NCBI GenBank assembly: GCA_945901825.1
Contig: CAMDMC010000003.1
Span: 43,707 to 107,706 of the forward strand
Source: Bordetella parapertussis
GTDB lineage: Bacteria; Pseudomonadota; Gammaproteobacteria; Burkholderiales; Burkholderiaceae_A
Direction of reading: 5' to 3'
DNA: 64,000 nucleotides
In this document: piece by piece, positions 44,122-52,882 of the stretch
Layout: every line of letters begins with the position of its first letter
How positions within the stretch are numbered: the stretch's first letter is position 1
Translations under genes and position numbers: made by a program
The notes under the pieces: generated by a model
The model's database searches: none
What the model was told of the DNA's origin: nothing
The model's input: the letters and a program-made list of their open reading frames with translations, nothing else

Positions 44122-45930
44122 CTACTGCCCTCGCAGAAAAAAACGATCAAGCGTCTGCAGGTCAAGCTGCACCCAGGTGGGTCGACCATGGTTGCACTGA
44201 TCGGCTCGCTCGGTACGCTCCATATCACGCAGAAGGGCATTCATCTCGGGAATGGAGAGCCTTCGATTGGCCCGAACCGCTCCATGGCATGCCATGGTGG
44301 CAAGCAATGCATTGCGCTTTTCTTCCATCAGGCTTGAGAGACCATGCTGGGCAAGCTCGGCCAAGGTTTGGCGTACCAAGGGCTCCACCTGGGCCTGAGC
44401 AAGCAGCACTGGCAGGCCACGAACGGCCATGCTCTGATCGGAAAGGACCGACAAGGAGAAGCCCAGGTCGTTCAAGAGGCCTTGCTGAGTCTGTAAGGTT
44501 TCAAGCTCAAGGGCAGAGGCCTGAAGGGCCAGCGGCTCAAGCAGTTGCTGCATGGACCCGGACGGCATGGCCTTAAGTCGCTCGTAAACAATGCGCTCGT
44601 GGGCGGCATGCATATCAACCAGAATAAGCCCCTGGGCGTTCTGGGCAAGAATAAAGATGCCATGCAACTGGGCAAGGGCAAAGCCCAAAGGATGATCGGC
44701 ATCAGCAGCCACACCCGATTGCATCGCGGCATCGAAGGCACTGAAAGAAGCGGCAGGCGCATTCACCCGCCAGACCGACGAGGACAAGGAAGCGGCAGAG
44801 CCAGGGCCCGATGAGACAAGACCAAGGGCCGACTGACTTGGGGTTGGCCGCATGGGGTTTACCGACGTTACGACGGGCTGACCTGGCCCAATAGAGCTAA
44901 CCGCCGTGACTGTGTCAGTGGCATAGCCAGATGGGCTTGCGGCCCCCACCTGCCCTGATGCAAGGCTTTGGCGGCAGGCCTGAACAACAGCCTGATAGAC
45001 CGCCTGCGACTCGCGAAAGCGAACTTCCGCCTTGGCTGGATGCACATTGACATCTACGCGATCGCTTTCGATATCAATGAACACGGCAAACCGTGGCTGC
45101 CGGTCGCTATGCAGCAGGTCGGCATAGACCGATCGCATGGCATGGGCAAGCATGCGATCGCGGATGGGGCGACCGTTCACATAAAAATACTGACGGTCAG
45201 CTGCATGGGAGGCCTCGGTGGGCCTTTGCAAAAAGGCATGAATGGTCATGGGCCCATGCGCCTGATGGCAGACGGCCATGGTTGCAGGATCGATGTCAAA
45301 CAGGCGAGCGACGCGCTCGACATGGTCTTGCGCAGGAAGACTGAGCAAGAGCTTGTCGTTATGGCGAAACTGCCAGCGAACCTGCGGATGGGCAAGGGCC
45401 GCGCGCTGAAAGGCCTCACGGCAGTGGTTGAGTTCCGTGGCGGGGGTTTTTAAAAAACGCCGGCGGGCTGGAATGGTGTGAAAAAGACCAAGCACCTCCA
45501 CCATGGTGCCCTGGCCTCCGGCAGCTGGTGCCACCTGCCATTGGCCCGTTCGGTTCGAGATGCTGCTGGCATGCTCGGCCTCTGGCGTGCGGCTGGTGAT
45601 GGTGAGCTCGGCAACGGACCCCACCGAGGCCAAGGCTTCGCCACGAAAGCCATGGCTGCGCACCACAAGCAGATCGTCAAGGCTACGAATTTTGCTCGTC
45701 GCGTGTTGCTGCACAGCCAGTAAAAGGTCGTCGGACGCAATGCCATGCCCATCATCACGAATGCGTATTGCACGAATACCGCCGTCCTCAAGGATCAGCT
45801 CAATCTGGGTTGCCTTTGCATCAAGGGCATTTTCAAGGAGCTCCTTCACCACAGAGGCAGGCCGTTCAACAACCTCGCCTGCTGCAATTTGGCTTACAAG
45901 GTTCTCGGGAAGAAGCGCGATGCGTGCCAT
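44122..45930 (-). CDS. mutL: DNA mismatch repair protein MutL
   Basis: A 602-residue protein. The N-terminal GHKL ATPase has LPENLVSQIAAGEVVERPASVVKEL, IRDDGHGI and SHGFRGEALASVGSV. The middle transducer domain is followed by a variable Ser-rich linker (about residues 325-400). The C-terminal dimerisation domain has HAAHERIVYERL and MACHGAVRANRRL. It couples MutS recognition to strand processing. Located between the TsaE-amidase gene and miaA. Confidence 0.96.
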   Translation of the reverse strand: MARIALLPENLVSQIAAGEVVERPASVVKELLENALDAKATQIELILEDGGIRAIRIRDDGHGIASDDLLLAVQQHATSKIRSLDDLLVVRSHGFRGEALASVGSVAELTITSRTPEAEHASSISNRTGQWQVAPAAGGQGTMVEVLGLFHTIPARRRFLKTPATELNHCREAFQRAALAHPQVRWQFRHNDKLLLSLPAQDHVERVARLFDIDPATMAVCHQAHGPMTIHAFLQRPTEASHAADRQYFYVNGRPIRDRMLAHAMRSVYADLLHSDRQPRFAVFIDIESDRVDVNVHPAKAEVRFRESQAVYQAVVQACRQSLASGQVGAASPSGYATDTVTAVSSIGPGQPVVTSVNPMRPTPSQSALGLVSSGPGSAASLSSSVWRVNAPAASFSAFDAAMQSGVAADADHPLGFALAQLHGIFILAQNAQGLILVDMHAAHERIVYERLKAMPSGSMQQLLEPLALQASALELETLQTQQGLLNDLGFSLSVLSDQSMAVRGLPVLLAQAQVEPLVRQTLAELAQHGLSSLMEEKRNALLATMACHGAVRANRRLSIPEMNALLRDMERTERADQCNHGRPTWVQLDLQTLDRFFLRGQ

Positions 45931-45960
45931 GAAGTTTGAGGAAATGAGCAGTGCTTAGGC

Positions 45961-48045
45961 TTAACTTGCCAGACCACGCTTGGCAAGGGGCGGGTTCTGC
46001 GCCAGGTAGGCCTGAATGCCTTTGAAAACAGCCTCTGCCACATCGCGCTGGTAACGAGGGTCACGCAGTTTCTTCTCTTCTTCGGGGTTGCTTATGAAGG
46101 CGGTTTCAACAAGGATTGAGGGAATATCAGGCGCACGAAGAACTGCGAAGTTGGCCTGCTCCACCTGAGGCTTGTGAAGCTCATTCACCCGACCGATCTG
46201 AGAGAGCACCGCCTCGCCCAATTTACGCGAGTCTTTAATTTGCGCTGCCGTTGACATGTTTAAGAGGGTCTGCGCAACCAGGTCATCCGCATTACCCACC
46301 TCGACACCGCCAATAAGGTCGGCCTCGTTTTCTTTATTGGCCATGTAACGGGCTGCGGCGCTTGAGGCTCCGCGTTCGGATAAGGCAAAAACGGAAGCCC
46401 CTTTTACAGTTGGCGAGACCCAGGCGTCGGCATGAATCGAGACGAATAGATCGGCTTGAACCTGACGGGCGCGACGCACACGTCGGGCCAGGGGAACAAA
46501 GTAATCGCCATCGCGCGTCAAAAAGGCGCGCATGTTGGGGGTGGTATCAATTCGGCGTTTAAGCTCGCGGGCAATCCGCAAGACCACGTCTTTTTCTCTG
46601 GTGCCTCGACGACCCACGGCACCAGGATCCTCACCACCATGCCCTGCATCAAGGGCAATGGTCACCACCCGGGGCGGAGAGGAACGACGCGCCTGGGCCG
46701 AAGCCGTGGGGTCTGACATACCAGGCGCACTGGCAATGGAGCCCGCCTGATCGGAAGGCAAGGCCTTCATTGCAGCGCCGGGGGTGGGCATCGCCAAAGA
46801 GCCTGTCGAGGCAGTCGGGCCGGTTGAGTTCGTTGATGCGGTCGGGCCTGTTGAGCCCGCTTCGCCCGTTGCGCCCGGCATCCCAGGGGCCTCGGATTGC
46901 CTTGGCGACTGCGCGAGTTGCGAGGCCTGCTCGATCTGCTCGTACTGTTTTAAGAAGGCTAGAAGTGGATCCGGCTCAACCAAGGGATAAAGATCGATAA
47001 CCAGGCGATGCCGGTATTGGGCAATAGGCGGAAGACTAAAGACCTTGGGGCGAATCTCACCCTGCTTAAGGTCAAAGACAAGGCGCACAACGTTCTTACT
47101 AAACTGGCCTACGCGCACTGAGTCAATGTAAGGGTCGTTGGGCTGAACAGCAGCCAGCAGCTCGCGCAGCCGTGGGTCAAGCACCATGTCCTGAATGTCC
47201 ACCACCAAGCGATCGGGCCGGGTGAGCTTGAAGGTCTCGTAACGAATTCGGGATGTGTCGTGCTCGATGGCCACCCGTGTGTAGTCCTCCGCGGGCCAGA
47301 TGCGCACAGCAACCAGCTCCAGGGCACGGGCTGACTCTGGTGATGCCGAGAGCCCCAGAAAAAAAGCTGTCGCAGAAAGCCCTGTGGGGCCGAGCACCGA
47401 AGCCCCCGGGGCGATGACCTGAGGAAGCAGGCAGGCCGCTGGAAGGGCCAAAAGACTGCGCCGTGTCTGAAACGAGGAAAGGCTGGGCGAATTGTTCTGA
47501 AGGCCTTGGTCTTGCCGAAGTTCTTGGTCTGGCTGAAAGCCTTGCAAAACCGTCTCAAACCGCTTTTGCTGATCGGCCTGCGCAAAACGAAACTGAAGAC
47601 GACGCGGTCCCTGTGGCGCTTCAAGGGATTCCCAGTCCATTGCGATATCAAGATCGGCCAGGGGAAGTCCTTGCGCCTTTTCTGGCCACTCCACCAGGCA
47701 AACCGTGGACTCCACAAGGCAGTCGCGCAACCCTGCAATGCGCCAGGCCCTAGGGTCATCGAGCCGATAAAAATCAAGGTGCGCGGCCGATGTGCTGGGG
47801 CTCAGTTCATAGGTTTCGGCCACTGAAAAACTTGGGCTCTTAATGCGCCCGGTCACACCAAGGGATTGAAGGACAGCGCGTGCCAGGCTTGTCTTACCCA
47901 CACCAAGCCCCCCGCGCAGGTAGACCCGTTGCAGGCCACCTTCGTGCACCATACGTGCAAGGGCCTGACCCAGTATGGTCAGGCCTTGAGCATCCACGGC
48001 ATTGAACTCCCTGGCCGGCCGGTCAACAATCACATCATGTCCCAC
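45961..48045 (-). CDS. Fused TsaE ATPase and N-acetylmuramoyl-L-alanine amidase (AmiC type)
   Basis: One uninterrupted 694-codon frame. Residues 1-165 are TsaE: P-loop GGLGVGKTS (45-53), SPSFSVAETYE, HLDFYRLDD and VEWPEKA. Residues 193-242 look like a Tat signal (QTRRSLLALPA, then a hydrophobic stretch ending ARA). Residues 245-350 are an AMIN domain, 370-455 a Gly/Ser/Thr/Pro-rich linker with repeated TGPTAST, and 460-690 an Amidase_3 domain with the zinc-binding DAGHGGEDPGA and VETAFISNPEE. TsaE is cytoplasmic and the amidase periplasmic. Either a real fusion or two products with an internal start near TTG at codon 167 is possible. The GTG start at 48045 overlaps the queG start. Confidence 0.9.
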   Translation of the reverse strand: MGHDVIVDRPAREFNAVDAQGLTILGQALARMVHEGGLQRVYLRGGLGVGKTSLARAVLQSLGVTGRIKSPSFSVAETYELSPSTSAAHLDFYRLDDPRAWRIAGLRDCLVESTVCLVEWPEKAQGLPLADLDIAMDWESLEAPQGPRRLQFRFAQADQQKRFETVLQGFQPDQELRQDQGLQNNSPSLSSFQTRRSLLALPAACLLPQVIAPGASVLGPTGLSATAFFLGLSASPESARALELVAVRIWPAEDYTRVAIEHDTSRIRYETFKLTRPDRLVVDIQDMVLDPRLRELLAAVQPNDPYIDSVRVGQFSKNVVRLVFDLKQGEIRPKVFSLPPIAQYRHRLVIDLYPLVEPDPLLAFLKQYEQIEQASQLAQSPRQSEAPGMPGATGEAGSTGPTASTNSTGPTASTGSLAMPTPGAAMKALPSDQAGSIASAPGMSDPTASAQARRSSPPRVVTIALDAGHGGEDPGAVGRRGTREKDVVLRIARELKRRIDTTPNMRAFLTRDGDYFVPLARRVRRARQVQADLFVSIHADAWVSPTVKGASVFALSERGASSAAARYMANKENEADLIGGVEVGNADDLVAQTLLNMSTAAQIKDSRKLGEAVLSQIGRVNELHKPQVEQANFAVLRAPDIPSILVETAFISNPEEEKKLRDPRYQRDVAEAVFKGIQAYLAQNPPLAKRGLAS

Positions 48046-49242
48046 GTTAAATCGTCCATTTCAACCCCTCATGCTAACCCGAGCCTGGTGCAAGTTCAGA
48101 ACGCGCTTGAAGCCCTTGGACTGCTCGACCTCGGACTTGTTTCACTTCAAGAGGGCCTTTTGGATGCGGAATTAGAAAGGCTCTACCAATGGCTTGGAGA
48201 AGAAAAGCAGGGTGACATGCGCTACATGGCCCGCTCCCCCGATCAACGCGCTGACCCCAATCACCTGCTGCCAGGCGCCCAGACAGCCCTTGTGGTGGGC
48301 CTACCTTATCTGCCGCAAGCCGGTCCGCAGTGGCGTGCCGAGGAAGAGCATGCGCTAGAAGACCCCGCGCGTGCTGTTGTCTCAGTCTATGCCCGAGGCC
48401 GCGACTACCACAAGGTCTTGCGAGGGCGCCTAGGGCAGCTCGCCGAATTCATGGCGAAGGCCTGGCAGCGGCCTGTTACTGACTTTCGTGCCTGTGTCGA
48501 CTCCGCACCCCTGATGGAGGTGGCGCTTGCGGCGAAGGCCCAAAGAGGCTGGCAGGGCAAGAACACCTTGCTGCTTACGCGCGCCCAAGGCTCGATGATT
48601 TTTCTGGGAGTGCTTTTAACCCGGCTCTCCGGCGAAGAGCTTCGTGGGGGCCGAACCGAGAGGACCGTTCATGCAGAGCAAAGCCCTGCTGGCCATTGCG
48701 GTAGCTGCACCGACTGCCTAACAGCCTGCCCCACCCAGGCCTTTGTTGGCCCCTACCAGCTCGACGCCAGGCGCTGTATTTCCTACCTCACCATTGAACA
48801 TAAGGGTGACATTGAAGAGTCATTGCGACCGCTGATGGGCAATCGGGTTTATGGCTGCGATGACTGCCAGCGGGTCTGCCCCTGGAACCGGTTCGCCCAG
48901 AAGGCAACCCTGCCCGACTTTGCGGCGCGCCATGGCCTTGATGCAGCAAGCCTTGCGGATCTCTTTGGCTGGACCGATGAAGAATTCAACGATCGGCATC
49001 AGGGCAGCGCCATTCGGCGTATCGGTCATGCCCGATGGCTTCGTAACCTAGCCGTTGGCCTGGGCAACGCCCTGCGTCAGCCGCTTTCAAGCCCCGAGCG
49101 AAAGGCCATTCTTAAAGCCCTTGAGGCACGCCGCGGCCGTTGCACTGCCATGGTGAACCGCCATATTGAGTGGGCCCTTGCCCAAGACCTGAAAGCAGAG
49201 CAAGGTCGCAACCCAATCCCACCCCGTCCCAATGCGCAATAG
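48037..49242 (+). CDS. queG: Epoxyqueuosine reductase
   Basis: A 401-residue cobalamin and iron-sulfur enzyme. The N-terminal B12-binding domain includes EEKQGDMRYMAR and VGLPYLP; ferredoxin-like cysteines follow in CGSCTDCLTACPTQAF and VYGCDDCQRVCPWN. It reduces epoxyqueuosine to queuosine in tRNA, the last step of the pathway. Start at 48037 overlaps the oppositely oriented TsaE start by 9 bp. QueG needs cobalamin, so the cell must make or import B12, relevant to the CobST-like pair at 27.8-30.5 kb. Confidence 0.95.
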   Translation: MSHVKSSISTPHANPSLVQVQNALEALGLLDLGLVSLQEGLLDAELERLYQWLGEEKQGDMRYMARSPDQRADPNHLLPGAQTALVVGLPYLPQAGPQWRAEEEHALEDPARAVVSVYARGRDYHKVLRGRLGQLAEFMAKAWQRPVTDFRACVDSAPLMEVALAAKAQRGWQGKNTLLLTRAQGSMIFLGVLLTRLSGEELRGGRTERTVHAEQSPAGHCGSCTDCLTACPTQAFVGPYQLDARRCISYLTIEHKGDIEESLRPLMGNRVYGCDDCQRVCPWNRFAQKATLPDFAARHGLDAASLADLFGWTDEEFNDRHQGSAIRRIGHARWLRNLAVGLGNALRQPLSSPERKAILKALEARRGRCTAMVNRHIEWALAQDLKAEQGRNPIPPRPNAQ

Positions 49243-49255
49243 CTTAGGCATGAAA

Positions 49256-49291
49256 TTACGCACGAAGTTACCCACGAGGTTGCGCACCCGG
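49256..49291 (+). repeat. Three imperfect 12-bp tandem units in a 29-codon mini-frame
   Basis: Units TTACGCACGAAG, TTACCCACGAGG and TTGCGCACCCGG lie in the gap between queG and xerD. In the frame opening at ATG 49250 they read LRTK, LPTR, LRTR; this frame ends at a TGA overlapping the xerD ATG. It could be a short leader peptide coupled to xerD, or chance degenerate repeat. A GAGG ribosome-binding site for xerD lies further along. Confidence 0.4.
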
Positions 49292-49335
49292 TTGCGTGAG
49301 GACTTGCTCATGCCCTTACTTACGAGGGCTTGCTC

Positions 49336-50256
49336 ATGATGCCGTCCATCGAGCCCATCGAGGCCTTCTGCCATGCCCTTTTGCTCGAAGAGGGGCTTTC
49401 AGCCAACAGTCTTCAGGCCTATCGGCGCGACCTTCATCAGCTTGCTGCATGGGCTGCCGATTCGACCCATGACCTTGGAGACGACTGCCGTGCCATTGAG
49501 GCCCTAAGCGAGGCGGCGCTGCAGAGCTTTCTTGCTGCAAGCTTTCGTAAGGTGCGGCCGGCCACCAGCAATCGCAGGCTGTCATGCTTTCGTCGGTTCT
49601 ACGGCTGGCTGGTTCGCGAAGGGCGGCGTGCCGACGACCCCACGGCATGCCTAAAGGCAGCCCGTCAGGCCCGCAGGCTGCCGCTGACCGCCGCAGAAGA
49701 CCAGGTCGAGGCACTCCTCGCAGCACCCCTTCTGAAGAATCCCGAGGCCGCGCTGGCCCTTCGTGATAAGGCCATGCTTGAACTGCTCTATGCCACCGGG
49801 CTGCGTGTCTCGGAGCTTATTGGTCTAAGCCTTTCACGGCTAAGCCTAACCGAGGGCATTCTTCGAGTCACAGGAAAAGGAAACAAGGACCGGCTTGTGC
49901 CCTTTGGGGATGAGGCAGGGCATTGGCTATCGACCTATCTTAAGGGGCCGCGCGCCTTGATTCTAAGGGGCAGGATGTCCGAGATAGTTTTTGTGACCGA
50001 GCGGGGCGAGGCAATGAGCCGCCAGTATTTCTGGATGCTTGTAAAACGCTACACCCAGCAGGCAGGCCTTAGCATCGCCTTATCACCCCATGCCCTGCGC
50101 CATGCCTTTGCAAGTCATCTGCTCAATCATGGCGCCGACCTTCGGGTGGTGCAGATGCTCTTGGGCCACTCCGACATCTCAACCACGCAGATTTACACCC
50201 ATGTTGCTCAGGCAAGGCTGAAGGTTTTGCATGCCCAGCATCATCCGCGAGGCTAA
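49336..50256 (+). CDS. xerD: Site-specific tyrosine recombinase XerD
   Basis: A 306-residue integrase. The N-terminal SAM-like DNA-binding domain includes LLEEGLSANSLQAYRRDL; the catalytic domain has the Arg in ATGLRVSEL, Lys in TGKGNKDRL, the HALR box HALRHAFASHLL, the His in LLGHSDISTTQ and the nucleophile Tyr in IYTHV. With XerC it resolves chromosome dimers at dif. Start at 49336 chosen for GAGGGC upstream; a TTG lies 6 bp earlier. Ordinary housekeeping length, no sign of an adjacent integrated element. Confidence 0.93.
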   Translation: MMPSIEPIEAFCHALLLEEGLSANSLQAYRRDLHQLAAWAADSTHDLGDDCRAIEALSEAALQSFLAASFRKVRPATSNRRLSCFRRFYGWLVREGRRADDPTACLKAARQARRLPLTAAEDQVEALLAAPLLKNPEAALALRDKAMLELLYATGLRVSELIGLSLSRLSLTEGILRVTGKGNKDRLVPFGDEAGHWLSTYLKGPRALILRGRMSEIVFVTERGEAMSRQYFWMLVKRYTQQAGLSIALSPHALRHAFASHLLNHGADLRVVQMLLGHSDISTTQIYTHVAQARLKVLHAQHHPRG

Positions 50257-50270
50257 AACGATCTTGCGAA

Positions 50271-51356
50271 TTAACGAATAACGGTGGCAGGCTCGCTGGC
50301 CGACTGTGCTGTTATTTCACCCATGGCATAGACCCGCTCACCGGCCGCGGTAAGGGTTGCCGCTATGACCTCGGCCTGCTCAGCGGCCACCACCAGCACC
50401 ATGCCAATGCCCGCATTAAAGACCCTGTGCATTTCATCGGTCTCAATACCGCCCTGGTCTTGCACCCAGTGCATGACCGAAGGCATCGGCCAGGAACCCG
50501 CCTCGAGCGCTGCCTTAAGGCCCTTGGGCAGAACCCTTGGAACATTACCAACAAGGCCACCACCCGTGATGTGGGCCATGGCGTGAATGGCTGACTGGTG
50601 CGCACGCAGCGCTTCAAGCACAGGCTTGACATAGATACGGGTGGGCGCCAAGAGCAGATCGGAAAGGGGCCGGGTCTCATCAAGCGACCAGCTGCAGGGA
50701 AGCTCAACCCCCGCCAGGCTTTTTGGTGAAATCTCTCCAAGCGCCTTTTCCAAGACTGCCCGAACCAAGGAATAACCGTTGCTATGAAAGCCACTGGAGG
50801 CAAGGCCAAGCACGCGGTCCCCCGACTGAACCCGCTGACCAGTGAGCATCTGAGCCTTTTCAACGACACCGACTGCAAAGCCCGCAAGGTCGTACTCACC
50901 CTCGGCATACATACCGGGCATCTCGGCGGTTTCGCCCCCAATAAGCGCGCAGCCCGCCATCTCGCAGCCCTTGGCAATCCCTGCCACCACCGATGCTCCC
51001 GTGTCGACCGAGAGCCGGCCCGTTGCAAAGTAGTCGAGAAAGAACAGGGGTTCAGCACCCTGCACCAGGATGTCGTTAACGCTCATGCCCACCAGGTCAA
51101 TGCCAATGGTGTCGTGCCGATTCAGTGCGAAGGCAAGCTTAAGCTTGGTGCCCACCCCGTCGGTGCCCGAGACAAGTACAGGCTCCTTGTAGCCCTTGGG
51201 CATTTCAAAAAGCGCTCCAAAGCCACCAATGCCAGCAAGCACCTCAGGCCGCAGTGTGGCCTTGGCCAGAGGCTTGATACGGTCAACGAGGGCGTCACCC
51301 GCCTCGATGTCGACACCGGCTTGTTTGTAGTTCAGAGCTGCTGATTTGGCGTTCAT
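50271..51356 (-). CDS. purM: Phosphoribosylformylglycinamidine cyclo-ligase
   Basis: A 361-residue ATP-dependent enzyme of purine synthesis that closes the imidazole ring of AIR. Start [20 protein letters not shown] is the usual N-terminus. [26 protein letters not shown] and [14 protein letters not shown] mark the ATP-grasp-like PurM fold. It is divergent from hda with 27 bp between starts, a pairing common in betaproteobacteria, and convergent with xerD. Confidence 0.97.
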   Translation of the reverse strand: MNAKSAALNYKQAGVDIEAGDALVDRIKPLAKATLRPEVLAGIGGFGALFEMPKGYKEPVLVSGTDGVGTKLKLAFALNRHDTIGIDLVGMSVNDILVQGAEPLFFLDYFATGRLSVDTGASVVAGIAKGCEMAGCALIGGETAEMPGMYAEGEYDLAGFAVGVVEKAQMLTGQRVQSGDRVLGLASSGFHSNGYSLVRAVLEKALGEISPKSLAGVELPCSWSLDETRPLSDLLLAPTRIYVKPVLEALRAHQSAIHAMAHITGGGLVGNVPRVLPKGLKAALEAGSWPMPSVMHWVQDQGGIETDEMHRVFNAGIGMVLVVAAEQAEVIAATLTAAGERVYAMGEITAQSASEPATVIR

Positions 51357-51383
51357 GACAATGCACCCGAAAATGACCATTCT

Positions 51384-52175
51384 ATGGCAGACGACCTTCT
51401 ATCCCAGCAGCCCCTTGCGCTCATGACCGCCCCGCAGCCCTCGCTTGACCGTGGGGTTACTGGAGCCAACGCAGAGGCGTTGCTCTGGCTCGAGCGTTTT
51501 TGTCAGCCCGAGCAGCCCATGGTCGTTGCAAAGTCCCGGCAGGCGGGCTCTGGCCTTGCTGGGGGCCTTGCGGCCACAAGCCTTTACCTCTGGGGGCCGC
51601 CGGGTTCGGGGAAAAGCTTCTGGACACAGGCCTGGGCGCAAGCGTCTGCGGCCTGCCATTACGTGGACCTTCAAGACAGCGACGAGGCGCTTGCCTTCAT
51701 ACATCTCATGGACCAGGCACGTGCAAAAACCTGGCTGCTTGACAACCTTCACAAGGCTGTTGAGGGCGAAAGGCTTGAGGCGGCCCTCTTTAAACTTTTT
51801 GTTCGCAGTGCGGAGACCCATGAAAGGCTTGTAGTGACTGCTGACTGTCCGCCCTTGCAAAGCCTTCTGATGCGGGAAGACCTGCGAACGCGGCTTGGCC
51901 AGGGTCTTATTTTTGAACTCCAAGAGCTCTCGGATTCTGAAAAGCTTCAGGCCTTGCGCAACCGTGCCTTTGAGCTAGGATGGATGAACCAGCCCAGCCG
52001 GCCCGACTACGACAGCCTCTTTCGATTCATGCTCGAGCGCCTTCCCCGAGGGCTTGACCGCCTCACGGCTTTAATGGATGCAGCCGACTCCCGAGCCCTG
52101 GCTTTGAAAAAGCCAATTGGGCTTAACCTTATACGAAGCCTTCTGGAAGGGCCCGTTAAAAATGCCTCTGTCTAA
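51384..52175 (+). CDS. hda: DnaA-family regulatory protein Hda
   Basis: A 263-residue AAA+ protein related to the DnaA ATPase but lacking its DNA-binding domain. The P-loop is [11 protein letters not shown], followed by [11 protein letters not shown] in place of a canonical Walker B, and a sensor/arginine-finger helix near [16 protein letters not shown]. Hda with the sliding clamp stimulates ATP hydrolysis by DnaA to prevent over-initiation. A clamp-binding [13 protein letters not shown] segment (QQPLAL) stands at the N-terminus. Its 3' end overlaps the next gene. Confidence 0.9.
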   Translation: MADDLLSQQPLALMTAPQPSLDRGVTGANAEALLWLERFCQPEQPMVVAKSRQAGSGLAGGLAATSLYLWGPPGSGKSFWTQAWAQASAACHYVDLQDSDEALAFIHLMDQARAKTWLLDNLHKAVEGERLEAALFKLFVRSAETHERLVVTADCPPLQSLLMREDLRTRLGQGLIFELQELSDSEKLQALRNRAFELGWMNQPSRPDYDSLFRFMLERLPRGLDRLTALMDAADSRALALKKPIGLNLIRSLLEGPVKNASV

Positions 52176-52869
52176 CTCTTCACCGCCTTTGAAGCTTGCC
52201 CTTTTTGACCTTGATCACACGCTCTTGCCCATTGACAGCGATGTCAGTTGGGCCAATGAGCTTGCCAGGCTGGGTCTAGTTGACCCGCAATGGCATAGGC
52301 GCCGAAATGACGAATTCTACGAGCAGTACAAAGCGGGTGTTCTTGATATTGACGCCTTTTTGGCCTTTCAGCTTGGCCCGCTTGGCGAGCATCCCCGGCA
52401 TCAGCTTGAGGCCTGGCGCGACGATTTCCTTCAACGCGTCATCTTTCCCCAGATGCTTGATACGGCGAGGGCACTGGTGCGCAGGCATCAGGACGAGGGC
52501 AGCCTCTGCGCGGTCGTCACGGCCACCAACGACTTTATTACCCGGCCCATCGCCCAGGCCTTTGGTATTGACCAGCTCATTGCCACAGAGGTGGAGACCG
52601 ATGCCAGGGGTGAGTTCACCGGCAGACACAAGGGACTGCCAAGCTTTCGAGAGGGCAAGGTGACCCGAGTGGCCCAGTGGCTTGCGTTGAAAGGCCTTGG
52701 ACTAGAGGACTTCGAGGTGTCCTGGTTTTACAGTGACTCCATGAATGACCTGCCCTTGCTTGCCAGGGTAAGCCATCCGGTTGCAACCAACCCTGATGAA
52801 CGACTTCGCGCCCATGCCATGGCCCAGGGCTGGCCCATTCTTAATCTCTTCAAATCCCCAGAGGCTTGA
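52162..52869 (+). CDS. HAD-IB family hydrolase (SerB/phosphatase-like)
   Basis: A 235-residue haloacid-dehalogenase-type phosphatase. Motif I is LFDLDHTLLPID (nucleophile first Asp), motif II VVTATND and motif IV WFYSDSMNDLPLL. The helical cap contains EFYEQYKAGVLDIDAFLAF, typical of HAD-IB proteins near pcnB and hda. I use the ATG at 52162, which overlaps the hda end by 14 bp and has GGAAGG upstream. A phosphatase for a small phosphoester; exact substrate unknown, phosphoserine or histidinol phosphate being known family members. Confidence 0.88.
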   Translation: MPLSNSSPPLKLALFDLDHTLLPIDSDVSWANELARLGLVDPQWHRRRNDEFYEQYKAGVLDIDAFLAFQLGPLGEHPRHQLEAWRDDFLQRVIFPQMLDTARALVRRHQDEGSLCAVVTATNDFITRPIAQAFGIDQLIATEVETDARGEFTGRHKGLPSFREGKVTRVAQWLALKGLGLEDFEVSWFYSDSMNDLPLLARVSHPVATNPDERLRAHAMAQGWPILNLFKSPEA

Positions 52870-52882
52870 TACTCTTAGCCTC

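Noticed and set aside
46770..46930. Repeat array in the amidase linker as a CRISPR or microsatellite
   Set aside because: The short Gly/Ser/Thr/Pro repeats are a protein linker in frame within the amidase; no regular repeat-spacer pattern exists.
49336..50256. Phage or integron integrase
   Set aside because: Length, motifs and chromosomal context match XerD; no attachment site, cargo or phage genes adjoin it.
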